The notes: generated by a model not told the origin, from the letters alone. Positions 31,296 to 43,370 are shown, counted from the stretch's first letter. The stretch is DNA of 60,000 bases from Takakia lepidozioides (GCA_030704615.1 CM060731.1:74630756-74690755); one strand, 5' to 3'. Made by a program: numbers and translations.

Positions 31296-32812
31296 TTGCT
31301 CATGGTCAGTGCCCACCTAGTTATGGTAAGGAGCAGAGGAAGAGAATTGCTATCAAAGCTTTACCTTACTATGGTAGGAAGCAGAATGTATAAGTTAGGA
31401 CCTGATGGAGTACTAAAACGATGCTTGTACCACCATGAAGTAAATAAAGTCTTGGAGGAAGTTCATAAAGGAGTGGCTGGAGGTCATTTTGGAGAAGAGA
31501 CTACCAGTAGAAAGATACTACTCGCAGGATACTGGTGGCCTACTTTGTTCAAAGATGTACATGAGTATTGTCAGAAGTGTGATGAATGTCAGAGGCTAGG
31601 ACCTTTGCAGAGATCTGGAAGGATGGCCTTGCATCCTACAATGCCTACGGAACCATTTCAGAAATGGGGACTAGACTTTGTTGGACCAATTAATCCACCA
31701 TCCAAGAATACACGAAACAGGTACATAATTACAGCCACTGATTATACTACAAAGTGGGTGGAAGCTAAAGCTTTGAGGGACAACACAGCCAAGTCCACAG
31801 CAAGGTTCCTGTACGAGAACATACTTACACGATTTGGCTGTCCCTTAGAATTTATCAGTGATCAAGGAAGTCACTTCATGAATGAGACCATTGAGTTGTT
31901 GACTAAAGAGTTTATGATTGTGCATAGAAAGAGTACAACATATTACCCACAGGGTAATGGGCAGGCAGAGGCTACTACCAACAAATACTATGTACTATCT
32001 TGGCTAAGATAGTCAATGCAAACAGAACGGATTGGGATACAAAGCTGCTGACAGCTTTGTGGTCATACAGGACTTCATATAAAGTCACCACTAAGTATAC
32101 ACCATTCCAATTAGTTTATGGTATGGAAGCCTTACTTCCAGTGGAATTCCTGTTACCTACCATGAGAACGGAGTGGGGAAAAAGAATGGAATTGCAAGAC
32201 TCCATCAAGGTCAGGAAACATGAATTATACCATGTGGAAGAAGTACGTGCTGATGCAGCTGATAATATGACCAGAATTCAGATGAAGCGAAAGGAACAGT
32301 TTGATGAAGGCAAGTTAAAGACTTTTAAGACGGGGGATTTGGTTCTATGGTTGCAGAAGAAAGGAAAGATTCAAGCTTCTAAGCTTAAATCACCATGGAA
32401 AGGACCTTATGTCATACAAAAGATGTATGATAACAACACCGCCATGTTACAAACCATTAACAAAGAAATGCTGGGAAGAGTCAATGCAAATAAGTTGAAG
32501 GGGTACAGTGGTATCCATGACAAACCCCTGCAGCATGATTTGCATGTTGAACCGCAAGAGCAGTCACGGGCTGCACCAGTGTTACGAACGGAGTATGGAA
32601 CACTTGTCGCTAGGCCCAGCATATATGACCAGGGTGGGCAAAACAAACGTGACACAGCCTCACTCAGCCTATCACAGCCCATATCACTCACAACACAGCC
32701 TAGCGTGTCACAGCCTATCACAGCTTACCACAGTGCATCACAGCCTATCACAGACAGTATGACACAGCCTGTCACAGCTCAACACAGCCTACTAAAGTTA
32801 CACGATCCATAG
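31296..32812 (+). pseudogene. Integrase of element B (one internal frameshift)
   Basis: Frame 31296-31990 holds the HHCC zinc site (HHEVNKVLEEVH, CQKCDECQR) and the catalytic residues in WGLDFVGP, FISDQGSHF and YYPQGNGQAEAT. An indel near 31975 (GCTACTACCAAC versus GCTACCAAC in A) shifts to frame 32000-32812. That frame carries VSYRTSYK-like sequence and the C-terminal GPY module (SKLKSPWKGPYVIQKM). It ends in a Ser-Gln-Pro-rich tail encoded by CACAG repeats. Confidence 0.9.
32643..32800. repeat. Internal CACAGCC-type repeat after pol of element B
   Basis: CACAGCCTATCACAGCC-like units, in frame with the integrase tail, matching 20341-20485 of element A. Confidence 0.85.
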
Positions 32813-33676
32813 AATCAGTGACAAGTGGACACATAAACTTCAGAAAATGGATGACGGAAGAAGAAACGGAAATTACTTTAAAAATAGACACGTGGAGGTC
32901 AGGGCGCGACACACAGCAGAGAATGAAGTGCAAGGACAGGTGTCAAAAAGAAAGAGACAAGAACGGCCCGTCAAAGGGATGAAAGGCGGCCCATTAATGA
33001 GTACGGAAAAAGGGAAACGGAACGAACGGCAAGTACAGAAAAGCCGAATTCTTGTCACATGTGTGATCCTAGTGGACTATCCAACAGGGAAAGTCCACTA
33101 AAGAAGATAAAATTAAAATCCAGTCACAGCGGATACAGCCAATAGAAAACCAGAGAAATGATCAAGAAAATGGAGGGAAATTGAGCGCAAGAGCGGCGTC
33201 GTTCTGAGTAACGGGCGTCTCGACAGGACAGGCCATAAATGCTATAACTTGGAAACTATGGAGGAACTAACAGACTATACGCTCGCAATATTACTTACGC
33301 AGTGGCATAGACACGAAAGGACAGAGCAGAGCTTTTCTCTTGAGCAATGCTTGCAAGCCCCGCAGGCTTACAAGAATTACCCATAGCTTTCTGCGGCAAC
33401 CATACGTTTATGCTTTGTGCACTACAGGCATTCCTGCAGTTGTTACAGCCAAAGCAGTTCTGTGAGTCTAAAATGAAGAGAGTGAGAGGAATGGAGGAAA
33501 TCAGGGTGAAGAGCACCACAATTTCTGCAGAAACAAACGATGGCTACCCCACAGGCGATAAAGATACTGGAGGAGCTGAGATTGGAAGGATTGCAAAGCC
33601 TAGATTGGACACTACACCATAGACAGTACATGTTACAATTTTTGCAGAACTTTGAGCCAAGGACAGAACAACAACG
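32813..33676 (+). other. Spacer between pol and the 3' extra ORF of element B
   Basis: No gene recognised. Open frame 33347-33622 is not conserved in frame with element A and is not called. ACTACAGGCATTCCTGCAG near 33425 is a possible splice acceptor region. Confidence 0.45.
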
Positions 33677-36600
33677 GTGAAGGGAGTTGAATTAATGATT
33701 ACTCCCCTATACCTCCAGCAATTGTTTCGATTGCCAGCAGGTCAGGTGCATGTGGAGGAACACAGGGCAAGACTGCAAATAGGGGACTTATTCCAAGAAG
33801 GGAGTTTCTTTAAAACTCAGGGTTATGCTTGTACCAAAGCTGTGTACCCAGGGTTAAAAGAGATAGGCCAGGTATTGAACGTTCTGATTGCCCTGAAACA
33901 GAACCAACAATATTTGAGCAGATCCTTCACAGAGGAAATACTCAAAGGCCTGAAGGGACAAGAGGTACAATGGGCGGACATAATGTACAACGCACTGTAG
34001 AGGAGATGAAAAGATTACAAGGTACTACCGCAAAGTCTCCTATCATAGTGTCTGGCCCAATCATTGCTCAAATAATCCTTAATTCTGGCATACTTAATGC
34101 ACAAGAAAGGAAGGAAATGGGAGTGTTTGAGCCAGAAACAACTGCAATGGAAGAGCAAGGCTCTTCACACAGTGAGGGTGGACTAGCAGCACAACCCGAG
34201 ACTAAGAGGCAGAGAAGGGGAAAGACTGTAGTGGCGGATCCACTGGCTTCACGGATTCCGCATGATAATGTTTCCCAAGCTCATGGCCAGGAAGGGCACA
34301 GCAGCACAGAAAATGTATTACTGGAAGCAGGACCTTCAGAGAGGGAGGAGAAGTTACTTCTGCATCACAACCATCACAGCCACTTGAACGACTTGTCACA
34401 AGGTCACAAGTTATCCATGCAGCTCAACCCGAAATAATTGATTTGGAAAGTGAAGGGATAGATATTCCAACTACAGAACAGATAGTGGCAGAAATAGAGA
34501 AAGGGGACCTTCTCTATGAATATTCTGGTCTGGTCAAGGAGACAGAAATCCCAGAGGTGCAACAGTTGCCCAAGGGAAATCCTGAGGTGCATATAATACA
34601 CACACCTGTGTCGGAGGTACCACAGGCGGAAGGTCATGACACTGTAGCACCGGTAGATGAAGTAGTTCAGGAAGAAAATCCGGTGGGACAATGGCCTGAA
34701 TGGTTAGTGAGACATCATACTGTTGAAGATCAGGAGGAACAGCAGCAACCTCACCATGATGACCCTCAACAGGCAATGCTGATGAGTTCCATAGGCACAC
34801 TTAATTTGTTGGGGACTTATGTCAAATCCCATGTTCCAATTACCCAATTGACAGCCTTGAAAGAGGAACTCAGGAAGGAGTTTGAGGCTCGACTTGCCAC
34901 TGAGTGTGCAAACAAGGTCGATGAAGAGGTCACTCTCAAGATGAAGCAGGACTTGGGCAATACAGAAATGGCTTTGCAATTGGCCAAGCAACAATTGATT
35001 GAGGCAGGCCTCGCGCAAGACCAGTTGCACGAAGCACATAAGCAACAGCTATACCAAATGCAGGTGCAGCATGAAAGCAAGTTGCAAGAACTGAATGCAC
35101 TACATACGGAGTTGCAGACAGTGCATAACAGGATGGCGATACAATGTGCTACATTTACAACTATGCTTGACCAATCAACAAAAGAAATAAACAGTCAAGC
35201 GGAAAAATGTACGAAGGCAGAAGAAGAGAATGTTGAGCAAATGAAGCTCATTGTCGATATGAAGAATACAATCTGTCGCAATGAAGATACTTTCAAGCAA
35301 TACAGGCAGATGGAAGCTGATCAAGAGAAACACATCGTGGAGTTGCAACAAACCATCGTGGCCAATAGAAATGAAATCGCGGTCAGTAACAAGGCTTGGA
35401 AGGAAGCCAATAATCTACTTGCTGCTTATGCGCAATTGGTTGAGCCACAGGCGAAGCGCATGGAGGCTTTACAACAGCAGTTGGAATTGTACAAGCTAAG
35501 AGAGGAGCAAACTCTCAGGGGAACCACAAGCAGCTTGGTGGATAACAGCCTTATGCAGGTCTGGTTAGCACAAGGGCCAGTAGAGGGCAAAGCCCCACGG
35601 AAGCTCACCCAAAGCGAGATGAATGAGCTCAGACTGCAGGTGCAGAACATTGCCACAACTACTATAGACAATGTCTATAGTAGGATAGCAGAGTTACAAG
35701 AGGATGTAGACGGACTCCAGACTCAAGTGGAAGACCTCACTTCAAACATCGACCAAAGAGTCTATATCCCTCAGGAACAGCTAATGGCTTCTTATTTACA
35801 AGCCAGAACTTTGGCTTTTCAGTCTTCACAGGAGGTGCAGGAGATGCCAATGATACAGGAGCCAGTACCACCACCACCACAACAGGTCAGTGTACCAGTA
35901 GCTGAACCTGTGGTTACTACAACCACACCACAGCCACCACAGCCGGAGGTATGGGGCAATGCCGCTTTTAACCCACCTAAAACTCCAGCTGCAAGGGAGT
36001 ACAGTAGGGCTATGCTTATGCCCTTCAACCAAATTCCCATCATGTTGGATTTGGCTTGGAAAGAATTTAGTCCTCCGCAGTCATTCGCACATTACTACCA
36101 AATCATGCGTATTTGGCTGCCAGTGGCAACTAGGACTAAAGTTCTTCCAAACAATCGACATATTGAAGATCATCACTTTGCACAATACTGGCACGAGGCA
36201 GGTACCATGTTGAGGGAATTGGTTGCTTTCCAGGTTGTACATGGACTCATTTATACCAAGACCAAGGAGATAGCAAGTATTGTCATGGGGTGCGGGCTAT
36301 ACTACTACGCTGCTTGTTTTCTGGTACGTTACCACATTGAGCAACAAAAGATGCAAACACGCTTTCAAAGTTACTCCAGTGGAGATCATTGGGTATTACC
36401 TTCGGTGCCACCTCATATGTACCTATATGACCCAAAAGTTATGATGCAAAAGGATTCTCAAATTCGTTCATGGTTTCAAGCAGCCTGCAACCATTTGTCA
36501 ACACAGAAATTCGGACTTGATGACATTTTCTATAAGGGACATGTGGCATGGAAGTACTTGCACGCTGCACCAGTAATTGGTACCCCACTCACCTGGACAG

Positions 36601-36896
36601 ACAAGGAGCTCAGTGTCTACACCAATTTTGCTGTTCAGCGGTTACACCAAGTTGTAAAATGCAAACTTCCAGACATGGTAGGACAGCATTGTATGCCCCA
36701 GATGATTCCACAAAAAGTTCGAAAATTAAAACACCTGAGAGGCGATGAGGATTCTGATACAACTGTTTCTTCACAAATTCTTTTGACATGGGAGAAGACT
36801 ATGCAATTCAGATGGCAGAAAAGAAGCGACGGGGGTCTCCTATGCCGGAAAGGTTACCTCGATATCAGCCTCCAGAGGCCTCACTTATCCAGGTAG
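33677..36896 (+). CDS. Extra 3' ORF of element B: large coiled-coil protein of unknown function
   Basis: N-terminal pieces are 33677-34000 (LTPLYLQQLF-like block, QGYACTKAVYPGLKEIGQV) and 33829-34437. The main frame 34443-36896 gives 817 codons. About residues 130-490 of that frame are long heptad-like helices rich in Gln, Glu, Lys and Leu (KEELRKEFEARLATECANKV, KQQLIEAGLAQDQLHEAHKQ). A Pro-rich linker (PVPPPPQQVSVPVAEPV) and a C-terminal domain follow (PAAREYSRAMLMPFNQIP, HYYQIMRIWLPVATRTK). A hydrophobic stretch at 36271-36330 (SIVMGCGLYYYAACFLV) could be a membrane segment or a buried helix. The position after integrase is where env-like ORFs sit in Athila-type elements, but no Env similarity is claimed. 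A frame change at about 34000-34440 separates the first part. Confidence 0.75.
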
Positions 36897-37033
36897 TGAT
36901 CAACCATCTCCGTCAACCAGAGACAGACCTCGGGCTCGTACACACAGTCCGCCACGAAACTCTCAACGTCAACAAGGTGCTCACTCACAAAGGTTTGCTA
37001 CTCGGAAACAGTAAACCGTGAGGACACGGCTTT

Positions 37034-37051
37034 TTGAGGGGGAAGGGGTAA
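37034..37051 (+). other. Polypurine tract of element B
   Basis: TTGAGGGGGAAGGGGTAA abuts the 3' LTR. Confidence 0.85.
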
Positions 37052-37938
37052 TGTTAGAGGACTGTAGGGGACTTAGACACTTATACGGGATCTGTAGGGT
37101 ACCCTTAATTTTTGCACAGACTGAGACCAACAGGAGCCTTAGGGGTGACAGCAGCACTGTAGAGGGGGTTACACAGTCACAGTCGTCACAGCCACACAGC
37201 CCACAGCCACACAGCCAACACAGCCAACAGTCCACAGCCGCCACAGGCCAACACAGTCACACAGTCGTCACAGGTCACAGCCACACAGCAGTCACAGCCC
37301 GACATGCCAGTCGGCTTGACACAGCTGTCACGATCATAGGGAACGAAGAGTAGGACAGGGAACGACTGTGGGGAACAACACCTGCGAAGGGAACATGTTA
37401 GTTCACAGACGACGGTTAGTGAGGGAAACGGTTAGAACCGCGGATAGGAAGATAAAGGAAAACGGGGAATGAAGGGGGATGAGGAGGACTTCTTAGTCAG
37501 GCTGGAGCGGAGATCGGATGAGAGCACGGTGAAGGAGGAAAGAGGATTAGTAGATGCTTGTTATATGCAAAGCTGTAGTGATATTGTAGAGCAGATTAGA
37601 GACATAATGGCTTCGGCCTGATACCTGATAAATCATAATCTGATACTTATACGATACAATCACACTGTGTAGAGAGATCTGAGTGAAGCTGTGGATTGAA
37701 TGGATGAGTGAAGGAAACCGATAGATTGATGAAGCAAACTGATACTTAATTATCAATGGTAAGGTAGCTAAGATGAATGCGGAAAGGGAAACAAATAGGA
37801 AACACCCCCATGATACACTAGCTGTAGGTCATGACTGATTGTTCTGCGCGGGCTGAGTACTTAGAGATTTCCAACTCTTCTATCTTGGAGTTTCCGCCTC
37901 GGATAGCGAAGGGATGGGTGAGTAAAAGCCGCGCGACA
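37052..37938 (+). repeat. 3' LTR of element B
   Basis: 887 bp. From the GATCATAGGGAACGAAGAG block to the end it is nearly identical to the 5' LTR at 25330-25929, apart from scattered one-base indels. The CACAGCC tract (37166-37330) is shorter. Confidence 0.95.
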
Positions 37939-37943
37939 ATAAG

Positions 37944-38340
37944 CACAGTGTGAAACTAGCTAGAATAAAGCTAGTTATTTGTATTTAACACTTGGATTTA
38001 GGTCAAGTGTTAAATCAGGTGTCAAGTTTAGTTTGACACCTGACCCGTCTTATCTTCACGAGAGCGGCAGTCGCGCGGCTCATCACTCTCGAGTTGAGCC
38101 TGCGCGACCAAGCTCCTGCATGCGTTTAGATTTGAGTGTGCTTATGTAGGGGTACAGGTTGTTGTGGGGTGGAGTCCCCATAGCTTGGGGTGCCCCTGGC
38201 TCGACTTATGTTTTCAAAGAGTGATGTTGATGGATAACCTGTTTCTTGTGTTGAGAGTGTGTGTCCTTTCAAGCTTTCTTATCACTCGAGAGAGATCACT
38301 CTATCTAGTTTTCCAGTGCTAAACTAGATATGATGTTTTT
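37944..38340. repeat. R repeat, main part (interrupted by element B)
   Basis: With 24998-25013 it forms a copy of the sequence found as the core of the 3' LTR of gypsy element 2 (49485-49842); it is also diverged-homologous to 7947-8370. It contains three strong inverted repeats: AACTAGCT/AGCTAGTT (about 37951-37975), AGGTGTCAA/TTGACACCT (about 38017-38042) and ATCTAGTTT/AAACTAGAT (about 38300-38330). The flanking 85-bp units of the LTR are absent here. Confidence 0.75.
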
Positions 38341-40640
38341 GTTTTTTTTTTAAAGCACTATTATAATATAGATGGTCATGGTCTTGTACACAGCTCAAGC
38401 AATGAGCATAGAATGGCGCTAGCTGGAGTTTGTCTCACATCCTCAGTCGCAATGGTGGGACTCGGGGGTATAGGTAGAAGAGAGAGTAATGGTGGTATGT
38501 CCAGATTCCTGTTGGCATTGGTGAGGTGTGTTTCCACTGTAGGGGCGCCGCCGCCTGTGGAGGATATGTCGATGGCAGCTGGTGGTGGTGTGATGTTAGG
38601 GCCCCCATAGAGCCCGCTGCGGTGAATGAGAGCAGCGAATGGGGCAGCAGTGAATGGGAGTTCAAGTAGAGCCAGCGGCTGGTGAGCCTTTGGGTGTGCA
38701 TTCTCTGCGATAATGGCCGCGCCTTGCCCTGTGGGTTGATTGAGCCTGCATGGGGGGTGGGTAGCTTTTCAAGTACCTTATTTGCATGCTCGTAGAAGAG
38801 TGCTAAGTTAGCACCTAGATTCTTGGTGATGGAATACTGGAGCGACAGGAGGTCAGTGTGATGTCCTTCCTGCCGGGCGGCCATGCTGATTGAGACCCTA
38901 TTTTCCATGGCCACTCAATCCTCTTTGATATTTGTCTTGATGGAGATGGCCTGAGCGGCTAGTTGCTTGTTGATTTCTGCCATTAGTGAGTCGTGGCCTT
39001 GTTTTTTGGTTTGAGGTCGTCTTGGAGCTGATTCAGGCCCTTGGTCACTAACATGAGCATGTCGTGTTCCGCTACGACTTCCTGGGGCATAACGGCGAGG
39101 CCAGTTACACTGGCACGACGGAGCAGAGCTGCGGTTTTATGAGGGCAGTAATTGATAGGCCTGATGCTGGATCAACTGGGGTACCCTTTGGGAGTTGAGT
39201 AAGTGGCCCGTCAATTCCAGCGGCAAATTTATTGCCAGGTGAGGTGCCAAATCCTGCAAGTCGTGGCCTCTTGTCTTTTTGGAATCGGAATGCGAGCTCC
39301 CTGTCATACTTTTAAGAGCGTTGGAGGAGCATTGAGGCCTGGGCTAGCAGCAGCCAAGGGCATTGCTGGTCTGGCTGAGCATGTAACCCAAGTATCGAGC
39401 AATGGAGGCAGCGGCCCCTGCTGGAGGATGCATATCCAAGATGCAGGGATGGTATGGATGATGCTGGCATAACCTGCAATAGTGTGGCTTCAGATTGAGT
39501 CCACCGTGACTTGCAAGCACTCCCCATGAATGAACCTGTCCAAGCTTTTTATGCACTTGGAGTTTCTCGCATGAAGGTGTTAAGGTGCGGCGGTTTTGCT
39601 CATGTACGATGTGAAGGAGCGGCTGTGGCTTGTGTGCAAGCAATGTCACTGTTGTAGTATCAAGACTTTCAGTCTTTGCGACCGTGAGAGGCAGATCTTG
39701 CAATAATATTGTGTTGTAAAGCAGACGCATGTCTGTGAAGCCAGTAGAGGAAAGGACAGTGTGTAGCGGCGCTGTGTAAGGAGAGTGCATCGTTGCTGTG
39801 AAGGAGCGGCTGTGGCTGTAAAGTAGAAAGGGAGGACATTCGACGACGCCTCGTGTCGTGGTGTCAACGCATTACGGCGATCAGATTTCTCCTGTTCTGT
39901 GAAGAGCAGATCAAAGAGGATTGGTTTCTTGCTTCTATTCAGGCCGGTTACGTCTCTGGAGGGGAGCTAACCCGTTACTGTTCAGGGTGTGTATCTTCAT
40001 TGTAGATAAACGAGGCGCTTTGGACCCTTTAACGAGGCTTGGCGTTGGACGCTTTGAAGTTGGTTGATTGCAAGCATGAGTAGAGAACATTACACAGGGG
40101 ATATGCATGTGGGCGAACCTTTTGCTGGTCAGAGCCTGCTGGTGTGAGAGCTGCTGCAGGCAGTAGCGTCGGCTGTTGGTGAGACGAAATAGAAGCACTT
40201 TGGGTCTTCAATCCTGAGTGCCTCAGTACGTGAGCATTGTCCGCACCAGCTTGATTTTGCATAGACCTGGAGGGGAACGGCCTCGGGAACCCGTAGATAA
40301 ACAGGGAACAGGGAACCAAGACAAGTATTTTTTTTTAAAAAAAAGAAAAGAAAAAGAGTTTTCTTTGTATTTGTTTTGTCTTTTTTTTATTTTTTTTAAA
40401 AGGGGAAAGAAAAGAAAAAGGTGTTATGTTTAAAGAGCCTGGTTGGTCATATCTTCGTCAAATGAGCTCCGTTTGACTCAGTTTTTGAGGGGATAGCTGC
40501 AGAAAGGGAAATCTACCTATCTAGACCTGGTTTTTTTTTTGGGACTCTGCTAAAAATCTATGGAATTTTTAGAGTGTGAGTGTGCCATGAAAGATCCACA
40601 ATCCTGTTTCTAGAACCTGTTCTGGTCTACATGAGAGATA
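38341..40640. other. Poorly recognised region between the R repeat and gypsy element 2
   Basis: No confirmed gene. A T-run (38339-38352) starts the region. Open minus-strand frames at 38435-38914 (SISMAARQEGHHTDLLSLQY, EHANKVLEKLPTP) and 39344-39790 have no recognised family. 40328-40432 is an A/T homopolymer-rich tract (poly-T and poly-A runs with AAAAGAAAAG). This could be a decayed insertion. Confidence 0.35.
38435..38914 (-). CDS. Hypothetical minus-strand frame, unrecognised
   Basis: 159 codons. The N-terminal half looks helical (LLSLQYSITKNLGANLALFY) and the C-terminal half is His/Ser/Pro rich. The frame continues plausibly upstream to about 39000 through one stop. No motif, no family. 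It may be chance or a decayed transposon protein. Confidence 0.2.
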   Translation of the reverse strand: MAMENRVSISMAARQEGHHTDLLSLQYSITKNLGANLALFYEHANKVLEKLPTPHAGSINPQGKARPLSQRMHTQRLTSRWLYLNSHSLLPHSLLSFTAAGSMGALTSHHHQLPSTYPPQAAAPLQWKHTSPMPTGIWTYHHYSLFYLYPRVPPLRLRM

Positions 40641-41700
40641 AATCTGGGATGTACTCCTTGTATGGCTGGGGGAAATGAGGACGTGATTGAAGGGCAAGTC
40701 TCTTCTTTTAGCCTGTGCACCAAAGGGGACAAGATTTATGTTTCCCAAGGAACTCAGACTGATTTGAGTGGAGAACAGTTGGACGAGTTGATTGCATACT
40801 GGGAGTCAGGCATTAGTAGTGGACAACAACTGCTGTAGTTGGCGTTGAGGGCCTCAATATCGCCTTGGACAGTCAGAACTCTGTTGGAGCCAGCAGTTCT
40901 GCAGCTGTAGGTGAAATACCAAAGTGGGTGAAAGCTAGGCTTGGAACACAGCCAAAGACAGCCCCGGGACCAAGGTGTTCAGCCACAAGGCCGTGGTGTA
41001 CTGGAGCAGAGGAGCAGGAGCTACACAAGTTTGTGCAATCAGACATGGTTGCAGCCGATACGCTCTGCACAGGGCAACCACGAGCGGGGGTTCATCAGCA
41101 ATGACATGTTTGTTGTGTGAAGGAGATGCAGTCATTCGCAATGAGGACACCCGCAACCGTCTCAAAGCTTTGAGTTGAGACTATCAGACCCTACCTTTGT
41201 TTTCTTTAGTGTTCAGTGAGCGGGAGATAGGGGAGTATTGCTTTGTCTCTACCTGGCAGAAAGAGGAGGAGGGTTGGTTAGAGCGAGCTACTGTAGCTTG
41301 GGACAAGGTTAGTGGCAGGTTTTTGGACATAGATATACCTCCTACACCTTACCATCATGCAGAGCGAGGCACTTTGAGAGAAGTCTGGCAGTTGATAGCA
41401 TAGATCAGGATTAGATCTTGCTTGGTCGGGCTTCTATTCTTCCCCTCCATCTCTGTACTATTTTCATTACCTTGTACTTGTAGTTGCCAAAGCCTCTCTT
41501 GGTGGAGGCCAGTCAGTCCGGGGTTTTGGGCTGGGCTATTCTGCAGGATCAGCATTGCAGCTGGATTTTGGTGTGGGGGTGTTGATGTTTTGATTTCTTG
41601 TGTTTGGATCCCCCCCAACACCTGCATGCTTGACTGTGCGCCATGTTGGTTTTGTGTGGGCGCTTGCTTTCATAGGGATTAGGCCGGATTTGATCACCGG
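40640..41700 (+). other. Possible 5' leader or gag-proximal region of gypsy element 2
   Basis: Short coding-like stretches are open on the plus strand (40655-40838, DKIYVSQGTQTDLSGEQLDE; 40865-41104; 41197-41403, CFVSTWQKEEEGWLERATV). They have no recognised family and are separated by stops. No 5' LTR matching the 3' LTR at 49399 and no primer-binding site was found. The element may therefore be 5'-truncated, or its start may lie here in altered form. Confidence 0.3.
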
Positions 41701-41816
41701 TCAATCCTAGAGTATGCTGTCGGTGGTGAGGCTGGAGTGATGACCAGCAAGACCACCAGTGTTTCTTCTATGGTGAGGCTGGGTTGATGACCAGCCAACC
41801 ATAGGAGTTCTTGCGG

Positions 41817-43370
41817 TGGATGCAGGTGCAGGTGCCCTGAGCCATTGGGATATGACCCTTAAACTGCAACAGGTGCCCACCCGTGTCACTATTAGATTAG
41901 TACTAGAGCCTTATAGTGTCACGTGGAGGAGGTGCACATTGTGAGTGTCATTACGGAGTTACCCAAGGGTTTTGAGGGGAGTACGGCTACAGGCAGTAAC
42001 AGTGAGAGAGTGGGTTCACAAGACGAGGTATTCGTTCAGACCACCTTCACCGCCACCTCAATTACTGTAGAGTCAGACACAGACTCGGAGGCTTCATCAA
42101 CAGGTGTGCACTTTCATTCGCCATTGTTGTGGGACGACATGGAGGAGATGTATGGAGCTACCAAGGGGCCTCGTAGGTACTCTGGAGCTGTGGGCACAAT
42201 GAGTTGGATGACTTTATCAGGAGTTCGACAGCTGGTGTGATTTGCAGCAGATGCGCAATCCACAACTATTCACCCCATTCATGGCGTGGAAGGGACTGTT
42301 CCAGCATTTGGAAGGCCCGCCTATGGACGATTACCACGAGTTCAGGCGAGGACATGAAGCAGAGATTGAGGAGTGGAGATGTATTGGTCACCTGACTACG
42401 TCTCCATTACTCGAGGCACGACGCGACCAGTAGCTGCATCAGTACCAATAGCTCCCACTGCCAGCACTAGTAGTGGAGCAAGTAGTGCTGGTATTCTGCA
42501 GGTGGTACCAGTTCAAAAGGTGCTACTACCCTCCTGCCACGACTACAACACATGTGCCTAGATTCAACCCGGTGGTGGAGTTCTTCCAGGAGTTGCGGGG
42601 ATACAAGGTGTACGGACAGAGAAAGCTGCGAAGTTTGCAAGACTTCCAGCGCAAACCCAGTGAGAGCCTGCGAGAGGCGTACACTCGTATGAGGCGCTTG
42701 ATAAGTGTGACCCAAGGGGTTACTGAAGCTCAGGCAATCCAGTTTGGTATGGAATTCTGGACAAGGAGCTCAAGAGAAGGGTGCGAGATGCAACCTGTTA
42801 CAAGCAGCCCAACCCACATTAGCAGATGTGTTTGCTGGCTGAGCGGATTGAGCTCAACATGGTGGAGGAGCGAGTGTTACAATTGGATTTGGCAAGGACA
42901 TGCCTGACGGGGCAAGTGTCAGCCAAGGCACAAGGGACTGCCCAACAGCGTGGTCAGGGGGGCAAGGTTGCCCAGCCCAAGTTCCATGGAGCTTACAGGG
43001 GACCTCAGGTGCAGAGGCCCGTGGCATCTTTTGCAGGCCAACAGCAACCAGGGGTGATATGTTGGACATGTGGAGGACCCCATGTCAAGAGAGATTGCCC
43101 AGAGAGTGGCAAAAGGCCGGCACAAGCACAGCCTGCACATTGTGGCAGTGTGGGCATGGAGATGCCCAGTGTTATGACTTGCATCCTGAGTTGCGCCCAG
43201 GCCAGTTCCAAGGGAACAATGGTGGCCGGGGCGAGGTGGACCAGCCCAAAGAGGACGAGGTGGTCGGGCACGAGGTGCAGGCCAAGGGCAAGCTCAACAT
43301 GGCCAAGGACGCGGAGGTCAGGGTGTTGACCAAGGCATGGCCAACCGGCTTCAGCAGCTAGAGCAGAGGC
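41817..43370 (+). pseudogene. Gag of gypsy element 2 (frameshifted)
   Basis: Coding blocks in several frames: ALSHWDMTLKLQQVP (about 41830), QLFTPFMAWKGLFQHLEGPP (42242-42433), VVEFFQELRGYKVYGQRKL and LQDFQRKPSESLREAYTRMR (42473-42780), then a zinc-knuckle-like CWTCGGPHVKRDC (about 43060-43100; three instead of four residues before His). A Cys/His-rich second block follows. This is a typical gag core plus nucleocapsid order; the frame changes at least four times. A pair of imperfect repeats, GGTGAGGCTGG-GATGACCAGC, lies just upstream (41724-41800). Confidence 0.7.

Larger units (their letters stand above)
25014..37938 (+). mobile_element. Element B: full-length Tat/Athila-like Ty3/gypsy LTR retrotransposon
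   Basis: Flanked by the perfect target duplication ATAAG (25009-25013 and 37939-37943). The empty-site sequence is independently confirmed: 49485-49510 reads TGTCAAGTTAAATAAGCACAG without an insertion. Same gene order as element A plus an intact coiled-coil region in the 3' extra ORF. The LTRs are nearly identical over their distal 500 bp, implying recent insertion, yet several frames carry one-base indels. Confidence 0.96.

Noticed and set aside
34443-36896. Calling the extra ORF an envelope gene
   Set aside because: Position fits, but there is no signal peptide, furin-like site or recognised Env similarity; the single hydrophobic stretch is not enough.
40328-40432. Poly(A) tail of a LINE or processed pseudogene
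   Set aside because: Mixed poly-T and poly-A runs without an upstream LINE or gene body or a target duplication.
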